DNA of 64,000 nt from Mycolicibacterium porcinum (GTDB lineage: Bacteria; Actinomycetota; Actinomycetes; Mycobacteriales; Mycobacteriaceae), in NCBI GenBank assembly GCA_002086835.1, contig MVIG01000028.1, forward strand, positions 1-64,000. Reading direction: 5' to 3'. Positions 1 through 9,388 of this stretch are shown one piece after another. The stretch's first letter is position 1. The number at the start of each line of letters is the position of its first letter. Below the pieces are notes generated by a model. That model made no database searches and had not been told where the DNA came from. It worked only from the letters and a program-made list of their open reading frames with translations. The translations under genes and the position numbers were made by a program.

Positions 1-307
1 TGCCCCGGATGTTCACCCGCACCACCACCAGTGCATTGCCGAGCCCCGCGGACACACCGCCCACGTTCAACCGGGCGCCCACCGGGCCGGCGCCCGCGCA
101 GGCAGCGCGGTCGACGGATTCCTGGTCGGCCAGGTCGAGTTCGATGAACTCGTCGGGCAGACGATCGGGCGGCCGGATGTCCAGGCCCGTGACCCGGGCG
201 CCGAGCTCACCCAGCTGGCGGGTGACCTCGGCGCCGATGCCCGATCCGCAGCCGGTGACCACGACGTGTTTGCCGTCGTAACGCACCAGCTCGCTCAGCA
301 CAGTCAC
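1..307 (-). CDS. SDR family oxidoreductase, N-terminal part (cut by window edge)
   Basis: The first 102 residues of a short-chain dehydrogenase/reductase are visible; the gene continues beyond the left edge. Reading leftward from GTG 307 (GTG 301 is an alternative) the protein has the Rossmann dinucleotide motif TGCGSGIG near residue 18, an acidic residue after beta-2 (VTGLDIR) and a stretch ending RVNIRG, typical of classical SDRs. The style resembles mycobacterial proteins annotated as coniferyl-alcohol or 3-alpha-hydroxysteroid dehydrogenases, but this is recollection and the substrate is unknown. It starts 14 bases after the stop of the upstream luciferase-like gene and is very probably the next gene of the mhp-type operon read leftward from 6877. 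The catalytic Tyr-Lys motif lies outside the window. Confidence 0.85.
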   Translation of the reverse strand, partial: MTVLSELVRYDGKHVVVTGCGSGIGAEVTRQLGELGARVTGLDIRPPDRLPDEFIELDLADQESVDRAACAGAGPVGARLNVGGVSAGLGNALVVVRVNIRG

Positions 308-321
308 GTGCGCGGCTCCGC

Positions 322-1629
322 TCAGCCCGAGGTTTCCCGGGCTGCCTTCTCGGCCTGGGCCGCCTTCACCCGGCCCTCGTTGATCTCGGCCATCGCCTCG
401 GGGATCTCGCCTGCGGTGAACTTGTCGCGGCCGGTGGGCAGTCCACCGAAGGCGTAGGTCTCGTCGAACAGCGGGGCGTCCGACGGACGGCGCCGCGACT
501 CGACCTTCTCGATCACCGGTTCAAGACGCTTGGCCTTGTCCGCCACCGCCTTTGCGTCCCGCTCGATGAACTCGGGCAGGACCTCCTTGCCCATGATCTC
601 GATGGACTCCATGGTGCCCTCATGGCTGCGCGGGTTGAGCAGCAAGATGATCTCGTCGACACCGCTCGCCTCGTAGGCACGCAGGAACTCGCGCACGGTG
701 TCGGGCGAGCCGATGGCGCCACGGCCCGGCCCGTAGGCCAGCGTCGGATCCTCCTTGACCGCCTCCTCGTACCGCTCCCACACCTTGGTGCGGCCGGGGG
801 TGTGCATGCCGGTCAGGTAGTAGTGCATGATCCCGAACGAGAAGAAGCCACCGCCGATGCCGAGACGCTTGAGTGCCTCGTCGTCGGACTTCGCCACCAT
901 CATCGACAGGTCACCGCCGATGGCCAGGACGTTGGGGTTGATCGCCGGGGTGATGGGCGCGCCCTGCTCTTCGAACTCCTTGTAGTACCCGTCGACCCGC
1001 TCCTTGAGCGCCTCGGGGCCCGTGTAGGCGAAGCTCAGTGCTCCGATGGCCTTCTGCGCGGCCATCTGCACCGACGACGGGCGGGTGCAGGCCACCCAGA
1101 CCGGCGGGTGCGGCTTCTGCAGCGACTTGGGGATCACATTGCGGGCGGGCATCTCGACGTGCTCGCCCTTGAAACCGGTGAACGGCGCTTCGGTCATACA
1201 GCGGATCGAAACCTCAAGGGCTTCTTCCCACATCGTGCGCTTGTCCGCCGGGTCGATGCCGAAACCACCCAGTTCGGCGACCGAGGATCCTTCACCGGTG
1301 CCGAACTCCACCCGCCCGTTGGACAGGTGGTCCAGGGTGGCGACGCGCTCGGCGATGCGCGCCGGGTGGTTGATCGGCGGCGGCAGGTGCATGACACCGA
1401 AACCCAGCCGGATGTCCTTGGTCCGCTGGCTGGCCGCGGCCAGGAACATCTCCGGCGCGGTGGAGTGGCAGTACTCCTCGAGGAAGTGGTGCTCGGTGAG
1501 CCAGACGGTGGAGAAGCCGGCCTTGTCAGCGGCCTCCACCTCGGTCAGGCCGTGCTGGAACAGTTGATGTTCGTCATCCTCCGACCACGGCCGGGGCAGT
1601 GGGAACTCGTAGAACAGCGAGATCTTCAT
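322..1629 (-). CDS. LLM-class flavin-dependent oxidoreductase (luciferase-like monooxygenase)
   Basis: A 435-residue luciferase-like (bacterial bioluminescence family) TIM-barrel oxidoreductase, expected to use reduced FMN/FAD or F420. Family marks are the start [16 protein letters not shown] near residue 45, the IRLGFGVMHLP strand and DHLSNGRVEFGTGEG. It is longer than the roughly 330-residue norm through a charged C-terminal extension after about residue 365. The ATG at 1629 overlaps the stop of the preceding flavoprotein gene by four bases (ATGA), which indicates translational coupling. Its place after mhpA, mhpB and a KstD-like gene suggests it oxygenates a ring or side-chain intermediate, but nothing here fixes the substrate. 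Class is confident; reaction unknown. Confidence 0.88.
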   Translation of the reverse strand: MKISLFYEFPLPRPWSEDDEHQLFQHGLTEVEAADKAGFSTVWLTEHHFLEEYCHSTAPEMFLAAASQRTKDIRLGFGVMHLPPPINHPARIAERVATLDHLSNGRVEFGTGEGSSVAELGGFGIDPADKRTMWEEALEVSIRCMTEAPFTGFKGEHVEMPARNVIPKSLQKPHPPVWVACTRPSSVQMAAQKAIGALSFAYTGPEALKERVDGYYKEFEEQGAPITPAINPNVLAIGGDLSMMVAKSDDEALKRLGIGGGFFSFGIMHYYLTGMHTPGRTKVWERYEEAVKEDPTLAYGPGRGAIGSPDTVREFLRAYEASGVDEIILLLNPRSHEGTMESIEIMGKEVLPEFIERDAKAVADKAKRLEPVIEKVESRRRPSDAPLFDETYAFGGLPTGRDKFTAGEIPEAMAEINEGRVKAAQAEKAARETSG

Positions 1630-3416
1630 CGGTTTCCTCCTGAGGGGTTGCTGACGGTGTCCTGGATCGGTTGGTTGGCGGCTGGTGTAACCGGTTGTGC
1701 GACTGCATGTTGGGTCTGTGCGATGTGTCTGGCCGCCACATAGCCGAAGGTCATCGCCGGGCCGATGGTCGCGCCCGCACCGGCGTAACTGCGGCCCATG
1801 ACCGCCGCCGAGACATTGCCCACCGCGTAGAGCCCCGCCACGACGGACTCGTCGGAGCGGAGCACCCGGGCATGCTCATCGGTGCGAAGGCCGCCTGAGG
1901 TGCCGAGGTCGCCGAGGATGATCTGGAACGCGTAGTACGGCGGCTTGCCGAGTGGACGCAGATTGGGATTCGGCAGGGTCGGGTCCCCGTAGTAGTTGTC
2001 ATATGCGCTGTCGCCGCGGTTGAAGTCGTCGTCGTGACCGGCGTGGGCCAGCTGGTTGAAGCGGTCGGCGGTGGCCCGCAGGTTGTCCGCGGGGACTCCG
2101 ATCTTGCGGGCCAGCTCCTCCCAGCTGTGCGCCTCGACCACCACACCCGAGTCCAGCCACGCCTGCGGGACCTTTCGTCCGGTAGGAACCGGCGCGAACG
2201 GAATCTTCGGGATCGGCAGGTGCCCGGCCACCACATACCGGTGGAACGAGTCGATGTCGGTCACCAGCCAGCACGGGATGTGCGCGACGCCGGATTCCTG
2301 CCCCTTGATCATCGCGTGGGCGAAGTCCATGTAGGGCGCGGCCTCGTTGATGAATCGCCTGCCCTCGCCGTTGACCACAAACTGTGACGGCATCATCCGC
2401 TCGTTGAGCATGAACTGCAGCCGGCCGTCGGGCCAGCAGATCGCCGGGAACCACCACGCCTCATCCAGCAGCTCGGTGGCACCGCCGGCTTTCTCGCCGG
2501 CCCGGATGCCGTCCCCGGTGGCCGCGGGATTGCCGAAGCTCCAGTCCTTCTCGAGTACCGGAAGGTGCTCTTTGCGCCACGCCATGTCATGGTCGAATCC
2601 ACCGGAGGCCAGGATCACACCCCCGGTGGCCCGGATCCTGACCGCGCGCCCGTCCTTTTCCACGACCGCGCCGAGCACCGCGCCATCGGGGCCGGTGATC
2701 AGCGAGGTCATCGGCGCGTCCAGCCACAGCGGGATGTCGTGCTGCTTGAGCGCCAACCGCATCCGCGCGGCCAGCGACTGGCCGATGGCGGCCATCCGGT
2801 CACCGAACACCCGGGCCCGCACCATGCGCCAGATCAGCTTGAGCAGCACCGCCTTGCCGCGCCAGTTCTGCCGGATCTGGTAGAAGAGCCGAAGGTCCTT
2901 GGGGGCGAACCAGATTCCCTTGGGAGCCAGGGCCAGCGGAGCGAGCAGTTCCTGCTCGTGCTCACCGAGCTTGCGCAGGTCGATGGCCGGGACGTTGATG
3001 GTGCTGCCCTGCGCGGACCCGCCCGGCAGCTCCGGGTAGTAGTCGGCGTAGCCGGGCTTCCAGACGAACTCGAACCAATCGCTGTTGTGCTCGAGGAAAT
3101 CCATCATTTCCGGCGCGGCCTCGACATACTTGCGCAGCCGGGCGTCGCTGACGGTGCCTTCGGTGATCCGCTTGAGGTAGTCGAACACGCCGTCCGGGGA
3201 GGGTACGTAGCCGGCCCGGCGCTGCGACGGCGCCCCGGGCACCCAGATGCCGCCGCCCGACAGGGCGGTGGAACCGCCGAAGTGGGAGGACTTCTCGACC
3301 ACGAGGGTATCGAGACCGGCCGCGTCGGCGGCCAGCGCCGCCGTCATTCCGCCGCCGCCGGAACCGACGACGAGCACGTCGACGGTTTCGTCAAACGTAA
3401 AGCTGTCTGAAGTCAT
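1626..3416 (-). CDS. KstD-like FAD-dependent dehydrogenase (3-ketosteroid-delta1-dehydrogenase family)
   Basis: A 596-residue flavoprotein of the fumarate reductase/KstD superfamily. The N terminus carries the FAD motif [12 protein letters not shown] followed by [18 protein letters not shown]. Near the C terminus is [21 protein letters not shown], with Tyr544 and Gly548 in the Tyr-x3-Gly spacing that in characterised KstD enzymes (Tyr487/Gly491) helps polarise the ring ketone. These enzymes introduce a ring double bond alpha,beta to a carbonyl. A longer upstream reading frame exists, but ATG 3416 is preferred because it overlaps the mhpB stop (ATGA) and directly precedes the FAD domain. Within an operon of meta-cleavage genes it could convert a cyclohexanone or cyclohexenone ring toward a phenol; this is inference. 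Confidence 0.88.
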   Translation of the reverse strand: MTSDSFTFDETVDVLVVGSGGGGMTAALAADAAGLDTLVVEKSSHFGGSTALSGGGIWVPGAPSQRRAGYVPSPDGVFDYLKRITEGTVSDARLRKYVEAAPEMMDFLEHNSDWFEFVWKPGYADYYPELPGGSAQGSTINVPAIDLRKLGEHEQELLAPLALAPKGIWFAPKDLRLFYQIRQNWRGKAVLLKLIWRMVRARVFGDRMAAIGQSLAARMRLALKQHDIPLWLDAPMTSLITGPDGAVLGAVVEKDGRAVRIRATGGVILASGGFDHDMAWRKEHLPVLEKDWSFGNPAATGDGIRAGEKAGGATELLDEAWWFPAICWPDGRLQFMLNERMMPSQFVVNGEGRRFINEAAPYMDFAHAMIKGQESGVAHIPCWLVTDIDSFHRYVVAGHLPIPKIPFAPVPTGRKVPQAWLDSGVVVEAHSWEELARKIGVPADNLRATADRFNQLAHAGHDDDFNRGDSAYDNYYGDPTLPNPNLRPLGKPPYYAFQIILGDLGTSGGLRTDEHARVLRSDESVVAGLYAVGNVSAAVMGRSYAGAGATIGPAMTFGYVAARHIAQTQHAVAQPVTPAANQPIQDTVSNPSGGNR

Positions 3417-4357
3417 GCTGCGATTCCTACCGCCGTCCTGATTGCGAATCCTGCGATCAATTCCGGTGCCGCCCGGTAGAAGTGGTTTCCGGTCCGGTAC
3501 GGCCCGTTGGCTGCCAGCGCCGCGAAAGCGGCCACCCAGGTGCGGATCTCGTGTGCCGAGTTGCCCCCTTCGGTGGCGATGAAGGTGTTGGACCAGCTGT
3601 CCAGATCGGCGAGGCGGCCCTCGTCGAAGATCTCCAGCAGGCTGTGGTCCCATTCGGGATTCAGCGGCCGCAGCGCACTGTCACCGTGGGCGAAGTCGTG
3701 AGCGGCCTGGCTCACCGCGGTCTGCCGGGCCATGCGCTGCTCGGTGGTCATCGGGACCCCGTGCACGATCCGGTCCAGTGCCGCCGGCGGTGCGGTGGCC
3801 AGCGTCGGCACCGGGGGGTCATGTGAAAGCCCGCCGGAACCCAGCACCAGCACCCGTTTGTCGAGCGTCGACAGGAAGGCACCGACTGCCGCTCCGAGTG
3901 CGCGGGACCGCGACAGCGGACCCAGCGGAGTCGCAACGGAATTGATGAAGATCGGCACGATGGGACGCGCGGTCGCCTCGCCGAACAACTCCTGCAGCGG
4001 CTGTACTGTGCCGTGGTCGACGTCCATGCTCGTCGAGATGGCAACATCCACCCCGGATTCCCACACCGCCTCCGCGCACTGCTGGGCGATGTCATCCGCG
4101 ACGTCGAGCGCACCCTCGTGTGTCCCGTAATCCCCCACCCCCGCCGCGGCGGTGCCGATGCAGAAGGGCGGCATCAGCCGGTAGAAGAACCCGTTGTAGT
4201 GGTCGGGTGAGAAGGTGACGACCAGCTCGGGGTCGTAGTCGGCAACAAACTGGCGAGCATGAGCGACCGCTGCACCGATCTCGCCGAGGAGGTCAGCCGA
4301 CGGTCCCGGAAGATTCAGCAGTGGGCTGTGGGACATACAGCACAGGGCTACTGGCAC
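3413..4357 (-). CDS. mhpB: Class III extradiol dioxygenase, MhpB-like (3-carboxyethylcatechol 2,3-dioxygenase)
   Basis: A 314-residue LigB-type non-haem Fe(II) extradiol dioxygenase, the same length as I recall for E. coli MhpB. The family cleaves 2,3-dihydroxyphenylpropionate or 2,3-dihydroxycinnamate next to the hydroxyls. The two catalytic histidines described for MhpB, His115 and His179, fall at exactly those positions here (MDVDHG and GGLSHD); DHYNGFF lies near residue 52. The GTG start at 4357 is supported by a strong Shine-Dalgarno (AAGGAGGAG) and lies inside the 3' end of mhpA, a 65-base overlap. Downstream the KstD-like gene overlaps its stop by four bases. Ring cleavage is confident; the natural catechol may be a homologue of the E. 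coli substrate. Confidence 0.93.
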   Translation of the reverse strand: MPVALCCMSHSPLLNLPGPSADLLGEIGAAVAHARQFVADYDPELVVTFSPDHYNGFFYRLMPPFCIGTAAAGVGDYGTHEGALDVADDIAQQCAEAVWESGVDVAISTSMDVDHGTVQPLQELFGEATARPIVPIFINSVATPLGPLSRSRALGAAVGAFLSTLDKRVLVLGSGGLSHDPPVPTLATAPPAALDRIVHGVPMTTEQRMARQTAVSQAAHDFAHGDSALRPLNPEWDHSLLEIFDEGRLADLDSWSNTFIATEGGNSAHEIRTWVAAFAALAANGPYRTGNHFYRAAPELIAGFAIRTAVGIAA

Positions 4358-5972
4358 CGTTCACTCCTCCTTCCACCACATGCAGCACGTCGAACAAGGC
4401 GTTGCTCAGTTCCGGGGCACGCTGGGCGATGTCGGCGCCGGCGATGCAGCGATCCGGGCGCAGCACCAGCACGGATTCGGCGTGCACGTCGAACCAGGAC
4501 TTGAGGGCGCCCGTACGGTCTCCGACGATCACCACCGAGCCGTCGTCGTGATCGGCGTCGTGCCCGGTCCAGAACAGCTGGGTCTGCGGCCGGGCCGCGA
4601 TGAACCTGGCTCCCAGGGCTTTCCAACGCGCATACGCCTGCTCGCCGAGCAACGCGCGCGGGTTGTTGTTCCAGCACAGCACCGCGAAGTTCAGCCCGAT
4701 CACATCGTCGAGCAGCACATTCGTCTGCCCGCGGGTGTCCACCCGCGGCTGGATGAACAGCGTGCCCGCAGGCGCGTCGGGCGTCGGCGGCTTCGGGTGG
4801 TAGACCGCCCCCTGGTCGTAACGCGGCATCGGCTTGAACCGCATCTCCAGCACGTAGCGCTTGAGCGCCGGAACCACCGAAGCGCCGCGAATCAGCTTGT
4901 CCCGCAGCACCGCGATCTTGCGGTTGGTGGGCGAGATGACCCGGCCCACCAGCGTGGAGAGGTCGATCATGGCCCGCGCGTGCTTGCGGCGCTCGGTGTC
5001 GTAGCTGTCCAGCAGGGCATCGCCGGCCTGTCCGTTGACCACCGCGGCCAGTTTCCAGCCGAGGTTGGCCGCGTCCCGGATACCGCTGTTGTACCCCTGG
5101 CCCTGCCACACCGGCATCAGATGCGCGGCGTCGCCGGCCAGCAGGAACCGGCCCTTGCGGAAGTTCCCGGCGATCCGGGAATGGTGGGTGTAGACCCGGC
5201 GACGGATCACGTCGACCTTGTCCGGATGCGGCACGAACGGAGCCAGCAGTCGCGCCACGAACTCGGGATCCTCGGCCTGTTCGTCGGTCTCGTCGGCGTG
5301 GATCATGAACTCGAAGCGGCGGATGCCGTGCGCAATCGAGATCGAGGCGTACGGGCGATCCGGGTCCGCACCGACCTCGCTGTTCGGGTGCCCCAGTGGG
5401 TCGTTGGCCAGATCGACCACCACCCAGCGGGTCGGCGACGTGGTGCCGTCGAACGACACTCCCATCAAACGCCGGGTCGCGCTGCGGCCGCCGTCGCAAC
5501 CCACCACGTAGCGCGCCCGCACCGCCGGCAGGTCCTGGCCGAACTCGACCGTCACCGCGTCGGCGGATTCGACCGCGGATTCCATCCGGCGGCCCCAGGC
5601 CACCTGCACGTGCTCGAACCGGTCGAGCCCGGCGAGCAGCTGAGCGTCGACGAGCGGCTGGACGAAACCGTTGCGCTTGGGCCAGCCGAATCGTGCGTCC
5701 GGAGGTGCCATTTCGGCCAGCAGCCTCCGGCTGCCGTCGTAGAACCGCAGGATCTGGTTGGGCACGGTGTGCGGGAGGATCGCCTCGACCAGCCCGATCG
5801 ACTGGAACGTGCGCAGCGATTCGTCATCGAGTCCGACTCCGCGCGGGTAGTCGATGAGGGTGTCGCGTTCCTCGACCACGAGCGTTCGGACACCTTGGAT
5901 ACCAAGAACATTCGCCAGGGTCAGGCCGACCGGCCCGGCCCCGACGATCACGACATCGACGTCGTCACTCAC
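4293..5972 (-). CDS. mhpA: FAD-dependent aromatic hydroxylase, MhpA-like
   Basis: A 559-residue class A flavoprotein monooxygenase. MhpA hydroxylates 3-(3-hydroxyphenyl)propionate to the 2,3-diol using NADH and O2. Visible motifs are the FAD fingerprint [15 protein letters not shown] at residues 7-21, the [11 protein letters not shown] segment and the second FAD motif [29 protein letters not shown], all typical of phenol hydroxylases. GTG 5972 overlaps the upstream hydrolase stop (GTGA), and its own 3' end runs 65 bases into mhpB. With mhpB and the hydrolase it completes a hydroxylate, cleave and hydrolyse trio. Genes for the later steps (MhpD hydratase, MhpE aldolase, MhpF acetaldehyde dehydrogenase) are not in this window. 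Confidence 0.92.
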   Translation of the reverse strand: MSDDVDVVIVGAGPVGLTLANVLGIQGVRTLVVEERDTLIDYPRGVGLDDESLRTFQSIGLVEAILPHTVPNQILRFYDGSRRLLAEMAPPDARFGWPKRNGFVQPLVDAQLLAGLDRFEHVQVAWGRRMESAVESADAVTVEFGQDLPAVRARYVVGCDGGRSATRRLMGVSFDGTTSPTRWVVVDLANDPLGHPNSEVGADPDRPYASISIAHGIRRFEFMIHADETDEQAEDPEFVARLLAPFVPHPDKVDVIRRRVYTHHSRIAGNFRKGRFLLAGDAAHLMPVWQGQGYNSGIRDAANLGWKLAAVVNGQAGDALLDSYDTERRKHARAMIDLSTLVGRVISPTNRKIAVLRDKLIRGASVVPALKRYVLEMRFKPMPRYDQGAVYHPKPPTPDAPAGTLFIQPRVDTRGQTNVLLDDVIGLNFAVLCWNNNPRALLGEQAYARWKALGARFIAARPQTQLFWTGHDADHDDGSVVIVGDRTGALKSWFDVHAESVLVLRPDRCIAGADIAQRAPELSNALFDVLHVVEGGVNGASSPVLYVPQPTAESSGTVG

Positions 5973-6877
5973 GCGCGCCCCAAGAGGAAGTCCAGATGCA
6001 ACCGGTTGAACGTCTCCGGGTCCTCGTACTGCGGCCAGTGCCCGCAGTCGGGCATCACCTCGAACCGGGCACCGGGGATCATCGACGCGATCCGCCGGCC
6101 CTCACTGACGTCGGCAGTCGGGTCGTCGCTGGTCCACAACACCAGCGTCGGCGCGGTGATCGATCCGTACTCCTTCTCCCCCAGCAGGTTCCGCGCCCGG
6201 ATCTCCGGATCCTGCAAAGCCATGATGTCGCTCATCGCGGCGACGAAACCGGGCTGGCGATACACCGCCTGGCGGCTCGCCACGATGTCGTCGTAATCCT
6301 TTGTCTTGTCGGCCATCAGCCACTTGATCCGGGCCTGCACGGTCTCCCAGCTCGGGTTCTCCGCAGCCGCCATCGACAGTGTGATGATCCGCTTCATCAC
6401 CTCGGGGTCGGCCTGTGAACCACCAGCGGTGTTGAGGACCAGCCTCTCGACGCGGTCCGGGTGATCGGCGGCGGCCCGGGCGGCCACCCACCCGCCCAGT
6501 GACTCGCCCGAGATGTGGGCGCGTTGCGCACCGATCGTGTCGAGGAACCCGATCAGGTGATCGACGTAGTGCGCGACTTCCAGCGGGTGGCCGGGTTTGT
6601 CGGTGTACCCATGCCCGAGCATGTCGATCGACCAGGTCGAGAAGTGCTCGGCATGAGATTCCAGATTGCGCACGTAGGCCTCGGCATGCCCACCCGACCC
6701 GTGCAGCAGAACCAGCGCGGGAAGCTTCGGGTCGCCGGCATGCAGGTAGCGGGTGCGGATGCCACCCACATCGAGGTATCCCTGCGAGAACGCAACACCC
6801 TGCAGGTCAGCCCAGACGCTCTCGTGCTCGGTGGCCGAAACGGAACCGGATGCCGGTCCGGCGGCAGTGCTTGTCAT
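5969..6877 (-). CDS. Alpha/beta hydrolase, MhpC-like meta-cleavage product hydrolase
   Basis: A 302-residue alpha/beta hydrolase. The nucleophile elbow GESLGG places Ser126; the oxyanion region is LLHGSGG near residue 57. The C-terminal acid and histidine are in [12 protein letters not shown] and [16 protein letters not shown], the latter closely resembling the end of E. coli MhpC. MhpC-type enzymes hydrolyse the C-C bond of the ring-fission product made by MhpB. ATG 6877 is chosen over a start 23 codons upstream because GAGAGGGGAAC sits just before it and the upstream codons cross a palindromic operator (6898-6914). It is the first gene of the leftward mhp-like operon, overlapped at its stop by mhpA. 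Confidence 0.87.
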   Translation of the reverse strand: MTSTAAGPASGSVSATEHESVWADLQGVAFSQGYLDVGGIRTRYLHAGDPKLPALVLLHGSGGHAEAYVRNLESHAEHFSTWSIDMLGHGYTDKPGHPLEVAHYVDHLIGFLDTIGAQRAHISGESLGGWVAARAAADHPDRVERLVLNTAGGSQADPEVMKRIITLSMAAAENPSWETVQARIKWLMADKTKDYDDIVASRQAVYRQPGFVAAMSDIMALQDPEIRARNLLGEKEYGSITAPTLVLWTSDDPTADVSEGRRIASMIPGARFEVMPDCGHWPQYEDPETFNRLHLDFLLGRA

Positions 6878-6897
6878 GTTCCCCTCTCCGGAGGTTG

Positions 6898-6914
6898 GGA
6901 GAATGATATTCTCC
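6898..6914. promoter_or_regulatory. Palindromic operator GGAGAAT-GAT-ATTCTCC before the mhp-like operon
   Basis: A perfect 7-3-7 inverted repeat lies 21 bases upstream of the hydrolase start. On the leftward strand it contains TATCAT (6908-6903), which fits a mycobacterial -10 TANNNT element and would give a 5' leader of about 20 bases. A repressor bound here would block that promoter. The same GAGAATG-NN-ATTCTC core recurs at 12042 and 18189. Confidence 0.75.
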
Positions 6915-7007
6915 AAATTTGTAAGCACTTTGCTCATATAGCGCACATCTCAGTGCATTATTATCAGAGCATCACTCTCGCGGTTCTATCTGTCAAGGAG
7001 GGGCGCG

Positions 7008-7733
7008 ATGCCGGCCAAAGCAACCCAGCCGCAGCCACAATCGAAGGCCGAGAGCACTCCCACCGGAGCGCCCGGTTCGCAGACGCTAGCGCGCGGTCTG
7101 AGCGCGCTGGCAGCCATTGCCGCTGCACCGACCGGGCTGACGGTGCAGCAGGTCGCCGACCACGTCGGCGCCCACCGCACGATCGCCTACCGGTTGCTGG
7201 CCACCCTGAGCCAGTTCCGTTATGTGACAAAGGGCGAGGACGGCCGCTACCGCCCCGGCGCCGGGCTGGCCGCTCTCGGGGCGTCCTTCGACAACAACAT
7301 GCGCGCACTCAGCGTCCCGACCCTGCGCGCCCTCGCGGACGAACTCGGCAGCACGGTGTCCCTGCTGGTGGCCGAGGGCGACCAACAGGTGGCGGTCGCG
7401 GTGATCGTGCCGACGCAGGTGTTCTACCAACTGTCCTTCCACGAGGGCAGCCGCCATCCGCTCGACCGCGGCGCGGCCGGGGTGGCACTGCTGGCCAGCA
7501 TGCCGCCGCGGCCCGGCGAACGTGAGCTGGTCCGCCAGACCCGTGAACAGGGCTGGGTGATCACCCACGGCGAGATCGAACCGGACACCTACGGCCTGGC
7601 GGTGCCCGTGCGCCGGCGGCTGCCGTCTCCGCCGACCTGCATCAACCTCATCTCGCACCGCGAAGACGTCGTGTTGGGCGGCAAGGACGCGGTGGTCCGC
7701 GCGGCAAACGAACTATCGGCGATCTTGTACTGA
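7008..7733 (+). CDS. IclR-family transcriptional regulator
   Basis: A 241-residue IclR-type regulator. After an Ala/Gln-rich tail comes the winged helix-turn-helix (residues about 25-80: TLARGLSALAAIAAAPTGLTVQQVADHVGAHRTIAYRLLATL) and then the GAF-like effector domain with the family phrase GSRHPLDRGAAGVALLA. IclR proteins bind small aromatic or aliphatic effectors; MhpR, the activator of mhp genes in E. coli, belongs to this family. AAGGAGGGG precedes ATG 7008. It is divergent from the mhp-like operon across about 130 bases holding the palindromic operator, and it leads a likely operon with the KstD-like and TetR genes. It is a plausible controller of mhp expression. Confidence 0.9.
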   Translation: MPAKATQPQPQSKAESTPTGAPGSQTLARGLSALAAIAAAPTGLTVQQVADHVGAHRTIAYRLLATLSQFRYVTKGEDGRYRPGAGLAALGASFDNNMRALSVPTLRALADELGSTVSLLVAEGDQQVAVAVIVPTQVFYQLSFHEGSRHPLDRGAAGVALLASMPPRPGERELVRQTREQGWVITHGEIEPDTYGLAVPVRRRLPSPPTCINLISHREDVVLGGKDAVVRAANELSAILY

Positions 7734-7739
7734 AAGGGA

Positions 7740-9371
7740 ATGACAGTGGCCCGTACCGAATTGGATTGGGATGACGAGGTCGACGTCGTCGTACTGGGCA
7801 GCGGTGGTGCCGGACTCACCGCGGCACTGACCGCGTCGGTCAACGGCGCGTCGGTCGCGGTCTACGAGAAGGCCCCCACCGTCGGGGGCACCACGGCGGT
7901 CTCCGGCGGCATCGTGTGGATCCCGGCCCATGACCGTAGCGCCGACGGCCCGCTGCCGGTCTCCGACGCGATCGACTACCTGCAGGCCCAGTCGCTCGGC
8001 TACATGGATGCCGACCTGGTCGACACCTTCGTGCGGACCGGCCCCGCGATGCTCGACTTCGTCGAGGAGAACAGTGAATTGCGTTTCGCCGTCGCCGAAG
8101 GTTTCCCGGACTACAAGCCCGAACTTCCCGGCGGGCGGCCCGGGGGCGGCCGCTCACTGAGCGCGGGCCCGGTGGATCAGGCGAAGCTCGGCGCCTGGAA
8201 GAACCGGATCACCTCGTTCCCAGCGGATTTCAGCAACGTCGGCATCGACGCGGAAACCCGCGCCCGCATCCACGCCGTCTACGACGACCCCGACGCCGAC
8301 CTCTGCGTCGCCGGTACCGCACTGATCGCCGGGCTGCTGCGCGGTCTTCTCGATCGCGACATCCAACCGGTCACCGCGGCCCGCGCCCTCGAACTGATCG
8401 GTGACACCGGCGGCATCACCGGGGTGCGGATCAGCATCGACGAAGCGGAGATCACCGTGCGCGCCCGAAGCGGCGTGGTGCTGGCCACCGGCGGATTCGA
8501 ATGGGACGCCAAGCTGGTCGAGGCCTACCTGCGCGGACCGATGCGCGGCGCGGTGTCCCCGCCGAACAACACCGGCGACGGACTGCGGATGGCGATGGCG
8601 CACGGTGCGGATCTCGCCAATATGGGTGAGGCGTGGTGGGTCCCGATCGTGCAGATCCCCGGCGACACCATCGACGGTCATTCGCGCAGCCGCAGCGTGC
8701 GACTGGAACGCACCCGTCCGCGCAGCGTGATCGTCAACCGCGCGGGCAAGCGTTTCCTCAACGAGGCCGGCGAATACAACTCGATGGCAGGCGCTTTCCA
8801 GTACCTCGACCCCAAGATCGGCTACGCCAACGATCCGGCCTGGATCGTGTTCGACTCAGTGCATCTGCAACGATACGGCTTCCTCGGTGTCGAACCGGGC
8901 GACGCCGTGCCGGACTGGTTCTGCGAATCGGCCACCCTCTCCGAACTGGGCGCCAAGACCGGGATCGACGCCGAGGGCCTGGCCGAGACCTTGAATCGCT
9001 GGAATGACAACGTCTCCCGCGAGACCGATCCGGACTTCGGCCGCGGATCCAGCGCGTACGACGGTTACTGGGGCGACACCTCGGCCGCCACACCGGCAGG
9101 CCAGACGCTCGGCCCACTCGACACCGCGCCGTTCTACGCGGTGCCGGTCAAGATCGGGGCGATGGGCACCAAGGGCGGCCCGCGCACCGACCGCGACGGC
9201 CGGGTCCTGCACGTCGACGGCGCCCCGATCCCCGGCCTGTTCGCCGCGGGCAACGCCATGGGCGGAGTGACGGGTAAGGCCTATGGCGGCGCAGGCGGCA
9301 CTCTCGGCCCGGCGATGGTGTTCGGCTACCGCAGTGGATATGCCGCAGCTACCGGCAAGTCGGTGAGCTGA
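7740..9371 (+). CDS. Second KstD-like FAD-dependent dehydrogenase
   Basis: A 543-residue flavoprotein of the same superfamily as the gene at 1626 but clearly divergent from it. FAD motif VVLGSGGAGLTAALTA at about residues 17-32, then VYEKAPTVGGTTAVSGG. The C-terminal signature GKAYGGAGGTLGPAMVFGY keeps Tyr515 and Gly519 in the KstD Tyr-x3-Gly spacing. Six bases separate it from the iclR-type gene and 17 bases from the tetR-type gene, so the three look co-transcribed. Two different delta-dehydrogenases in one gene set suggest two successive ring desaturations or two substrates. It could also act on a CoA ester or another cyclic ketone; sequence alone does not decide. Confidence 0.88.
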   Translation: MTVARTELDWDDEVDVVVLGSGGAGLTAALTASVNGASVAVYEKAPTVGGTTAVSGGIVWIPAHDRSADGPLPVSDAIDYLQAQSLGYMDADLVDTFVRTGPAMLDFVEENSELRFAVAEGFPDYKPELPGGRPGGGRSLSAGPVDQAKLGAWKNRITSFPADFSNVGIDAETRARIHAVYDDPDADLCVAGTALIAGLLRGLLDRDIQPVTAARALELIGDTGGITGVRISIDEAEITVRARSGVVLATGGFEWDAKLVEAYLRGPMRGAVSPPNNTGDGLRMAMAHGADLANMGEAWWVPIVQIPGDTIDGHSRSRSVRLERTRPRSVIVNRAGKRFLNEAGEYNSMAGAFQYLDPKIGYANDPAWIVFDSVHLQRYGFLGVEPGDAVPDWFCESATLSELGAKTGIDAEGLAETLNRWNDNVSRETDPDFGRGSSAYDGYWGDTSAATPAGQTLGPLDTAPFYAVPVKIGAMGTKGGPRTDRDGRVLHVDGAPIPGLFAAGNAMGGVTGKAYGGAGGTLGPAMVFGYRSGYAAATGKSVS

Positions 9372-9388
9372 TCGGTTACGGTCGAGAC

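Noticed and set aside
3417..3653. Upstream extension of the KstD-like gene to a start at 3653
   Set aside because: The extension lies inside mhpB and is Arg-rich without homology; ATG 3416 forms a 4-base overlap with the mhpB stop and starts the FAD domain.
622..6296. Long rightward open frames opposite the mhp-like operon (for example 622-1743 and 4380-6296)
   Set aside because: They are antisense to genes with clear catalytic motifs, have low-complexity Arg/Gly/Pro translations and reflect the high-GC third-position bias.
6878..6946. Longer MhpC-like start at 6946
   Set aside because: It would place the palindromic operator and probable -10 inside the coding region, while ATG 6877 has a good ribosome site.
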